Shown here: one piece after another, positions 35,090-37,288 of the stretch
How the letters are laid out: every line of letters starts with the position of its first letter
Numbering within the stretch: position 1 is the first letter of the stretch
Assembly: GCF_006542765.1 (NCBI RefSeq)
Contig: NZ_SKCD01000042.1
Span: forward strand, 1-37,288
Source of the DNA: Paenibacillus luteus
GTDB taxonomy: Bacteria; Bacillota; Bacilli; Paenibacillales; Paenibacillaceae
DNA length: 37,288 nucleotides
Direction: 5' to 3'
The notes under the pieces: model-generated
What the model was told of the DNA's origin: nothing
Seen by the model: the letters and a program-made list of their open reading frames with translations, nothing else
The model's database searches: none
Made by a program: the position numbers and the translations under genes

Positions 35090-35411
35090 TACTATATCAA
35101 AATTTCCTGTGAATTGATCGAGCCGAAATTTGCAAAAGCATAGATCTTTCACATGGTCAGAAATATTTACAGTGATAACGTTGGTTTTAAAACGGTTCTT
35201 CTCCATTTGTACTTCAATCTTTCTATCGTTCTATAGGTTTATTCTATTGGCATATCTATTGACGCCTAAAAGCGATAGTAGTAGATTTATAGCCATAATT
35301 TCATTTAACTGATAGGAATTGGTGGTATAGTTTCCTCACACTTAATTCATACCAGATTGGCTTTGAGATCTCTTGATTTATCGTAATCCCAAGGAAGGTG
35401 GCGGAATGTAA
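35090..35411. other. Spacer upstream of the LLM pseudogene
   Basis: AT-rich, 320 bases, between divergent genes. A TATAGT box near 35326 could be a -10 for the monooxygenase gene, but no matching -35 was found. No repeat, RNA or coding signature was recognised. Confidence 0.3.
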
Positions 35412-36738
35412 ATGACGGCTAAGCGTAGTTTGAAATTAGGAGCGATTGTCCACGGTATAGGAGGAAGCATGACTACTTGGAGACACCCGGAAATGCAGTC
35501 GGATGCCAGTGTGAATTTTGTAAATTCCAGACGTTAAAAGCGGAAGAAGGCAAATTTGATCTTATTTTTATCGCTGACGGTCTGTATATTACAGAGAAAT
35601 CCATTCCTCATGCTTTGAATCGATTCGAGCCCATCAGCTTGTTGTCCGCCCTGGCAGCAATCACGTCACGAATTGGTCTAGTTGGAACGATCTCTACGAC
35701 ATACAGTCATCCATTCACCATTGCCAGACAGCTCGGTTCCCTTGATCTTATCAGTAATGGACGTGCTGGCTGGAACGTGGTAACTTCGCCACTTGAAGGT
35801 TCGGCGAAAAACTACAGTAGAAGCAACCATCCTACTCACAGGGAACGTTACCGGATTGCAGGGGAACATTTACAGGTAACCAAGGGCTTGTGGGATTCGT
35901 GGGAAGATGATGCATTTCTAAGAGACAAAGAGAGAGGCGTTTTCTTCGACCCCTCCAAACTACGTACACTTAATCATGAAGGAGAATTCTTCTCCGTACA
36001 GGGACCGCTGAACATTGCACGTTCGCGGCAGGGTCAGCCTGTCATTTTTCAAGCAGGTTCTTCAGATGATGGAAGGAGCCTTGCTGCCTTGGAAGCGGAC
36101 GCTGTATTGACTGAACAAGATTCGATTGAGGATGCCAAGCTTTTTACAAGGATGTCAAAACCCGTGCAGCTTCCTATGGACGTTCTCCACAGGATATTGT
36201 CATTTTGCCAGGGATCAACACGATCATTGGCCGCACGGAAGAGGAAGCCGAACAGAAACATCAGGAAATTGCCAGCTTGGTGACGATTGATCGAGCGCTG
36301 GAATACCTGGGACGTTTCTTTGAGCATCATGATTTCTCCCAATATCCACTGGATGAACAATTTCCCGAGCTGAATGGTATTGGAAGCAACAGCTTCCGTA
36401 GCGCTACGGACAAAATCAAACAGGATGCAAAGGAGGGAAAATTGACACTGCGTGAAGTGGCCTTACGGGCAGCAACACCCAAGAGTAAATTCTTAGGAAC
36501 ACCCGAGCGGGTGGCTGACAAGATTCAGGAGTGGTTCGAAGCAGAAGCTGCGGATGGTTTCGTTATTATTTCCGAACTGCCGAGTGGGTTGTCCGATTTC
36601 GTGGAACTGGTCGTACCGATTCTGCAGGAGCGCGGCGTCTACCGTACTGAATACGAGCATGACACATTGCGTGGCAATCTGGGGTTACAAATTCCGGTGA
36701 ATCGTTACACTGCGTCCAAGGAAAAAATAGAAATATAA
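35412..36738 (+). pseudogene. Frameshifted LLM-class flavin monooxygenase (NtaA/SnaA/DszA type)
   Basis: Three reading frames joined end to end give one protein of about 440 residues, the normal length of NtaA/DszA-type FMNH2-dependent monooxygenases. Part 1, ATG 35412 to about 35518: LKLGAIVHGIGGSMTTWRHP up to DASVNF. Part 2 to about 36140: GKFDLIFIADGLYI, NGRAGWNVVTSP, RYRIAGEHLQVTKGLWDSWE, GQPVIFQAGSSDDG. Part 3 to TAA 36738: SPQDIVILPGINTIIGRTEE and GTPERVADKIQEWFEAEAAD. The first break looks like loss of a 7-base GAATTTT copy; the second is one T missing from the run at 36141-36145. The rest is well preserved, so inactivation is recent. Confidence 0.85.
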
Positions 36739-36769
36739 TTATAGTCAGTTAATGTAAGATCTTTGAAGT

Positions 36770-37163
36770 TTAAGTAGTTATGAGATGACTTCTGAATTTA
36801 ACAGGAGTCATCTTTTTTAATGTCCATTGATAACGATCGGAATTGTAATAAGTGATGTATTCATTTACACGTTAAAGTAATTCTTGAATTGACATGCAAT
36901 CTTTATCTTCTAATTCAGCCTTCATATGAAAAAAGAACGACTCCATGGAAGCATTATCCCAGCAGTTTCCCTTTCACGACATAGGCTACTTAAAAACCAG
37001 CCTTCGCTACATGAAAACGTGTTTGGGGGTGCGTGTAGTAATGCCATGATCACAGTGAAAGATAGCTTATGAATGAATGTTTCCTTTGAGCCAATGAAGT
37101 AATTGTTTCAGCGTTCGCTGTACGATTGGAAATTCCAATGTTATGAATATATAGTACGCCCAG
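36770..37163 (-). pseudogene. IS3-family transposase OrfB fragment
   Basis: The minus strand carries the C-terminal third of a DDE transposase of the IS3/IS150 group. IVQRTLKQLLHWLKGNIHS comes first, then FHCDHG (second catalytic Asp), KGNCWDNASMESFFFHMKAE (catalytic Glu), VNEYITYYNSDRYQWTLKK and MTPVKFRSHLITT before the stop at 36770. The frame holds at least four internal stops, so it is dead. The upstream part is cut at 37164, where an IS21-type end begins. Confidence 0.8.
36783..36818 (+). terminator. Rho-independent terminator after the LLM gene
   Basis: AGATGACTTCTG (36783-36794) pairs with CAGGAGTCATCT (36802-36813) over a 7-base loop, with one G-T pair, followed by T6. It lies 45 bases after the LLM stop and is formed from the reverse of the IS3 transposase tail. 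Confidence 0.7.
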
Positions 37164-37216
37164 TGTAAATGTCAACATAAACATGTACACTTTTGCTTGT
37201 TTAAGGATGTACAAAA
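37164..37216. repeat. Terminal region of an IS21-family element
   Basis: Begins TGTAAATGTCAACATAAACA, a typical IS21-type end starting with TGT. ATGTACA recurs at 37183-37189 and 37207-37213, 24 bases apart, consistent with the multiple short terminal repeats of IS21 elements. The element extends beyond the right edge. Confidence 0.55.
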
Positions 37217-37288
37217 TCACTTGTCCTCTTGAACGAAATGATCCTTCAATCGGTACGATTCGCCTACAATAGTTACGACAGTTGCATG
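37217..37288 (-). CDS. istB: IS21-family helper ATPase IstB, C-terminal end (cut by window edge)
   Basis: The last 23 residues of a minus-strand gene that continues past the window: HATVVTIVGESYRLK, then DHFVQEDK and TGA at 37217. This pattern is the usual end of IstB, the ATP-binding transposition helper of IS21 elements. The element end follows within 60 bases, as expected because istB is the last gene of an IS21. Whether the element is intact cannot be told from here. Confidence 0.6.
   Translation of the reverse strand, partial: HATVVTIVGESYRLKDHFVQEDK

Noticed and set aside
36136..36150. Programmed frameshifting in the LLM gene at the T-run
   Set aside because: A second, different break exists upstream, and the family has no known frameshifted members; mutation or sequencing error is simpler.

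Overview
The window looks like a chromosomal segment of a Paenibacillus-type Bacillota. The pointers are strong GGAGG-type ribosome binding sites, frequent GTG/TTG starts, low-to-moderate GC, and repeated YesM/YesN two-component systems each beside a carbohydrate ABC importer. No rRNA, tRNA or CRISPR array was seen. Family assignments come from reading motifs by eye; no database search was run.

Layout. (1) 1-180, minus: 5' end of an unrecognised gene. (2) 682-6801, minus: histidine kinase, response regulator, sugar-binding lipoprotein and two MalF/MalG-type permeases. (3) 7481-9459, plus: MATE efflux pump overlapping its likely TetR repressor, with an operator-like palindrome on the promoter. 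(4) 9589-10660, minus: a decayed YesN regulator followed by a YesM stub of 41 codons. (5) 11072-13133: two VOC (glyoxalase/dioxygenase fold) proteins on minus, divergent from a TetR-type regulator. (6) 13843-20509, plus: a second complete kinase, regulator, binding protein, permease, permease locus. (7) 20576-20910: C-terminal scraps of an M29 aminopeptidase, one piece inverted relative to the other. (8) 21216-32785, minus: a ten-gene catabolic locus with regulator, kinase, binding protein, two LplB/YtcP-type permeases, GH42 beta-galactosidase, SDR, YhcH/EbgC-type protein, aldo/keto reductase and a DapA/NanA-superfamily lyase, closed by a terminator. (9) 33417-34995, minus: TetR regulator and a saccharopine-dehydrogenase-like oxidoreductase behind a promoter with tandem 17-bp repeats. 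(10) 35412-36738, plus: a frameshifted LLM-class flavin monooxygenase. (11) 36770-37288, minus: a dead IS3 OrfB fragment abutting the end of an IS21-type element.

How it works together. Three intact sense-and-import modules (four counting the relic) suggest specialisation on environmental oligosaccharides. Modules 1 and 2 contain only sensing and uptake genes, so hydrolysis must be encoded elsewhere or by the gene cut at the left edge. Module 3 is self-contained: import a galactoside, cleave it with GH42, then process a product with two oxidoreductases, a YhcH-type protein and a Schiff-base lyase. That combination is the best candidate here for an undescribed pathway. The spaces between modules carry pseudogenes and IS debris, which marks the region as accessory and rearranging.
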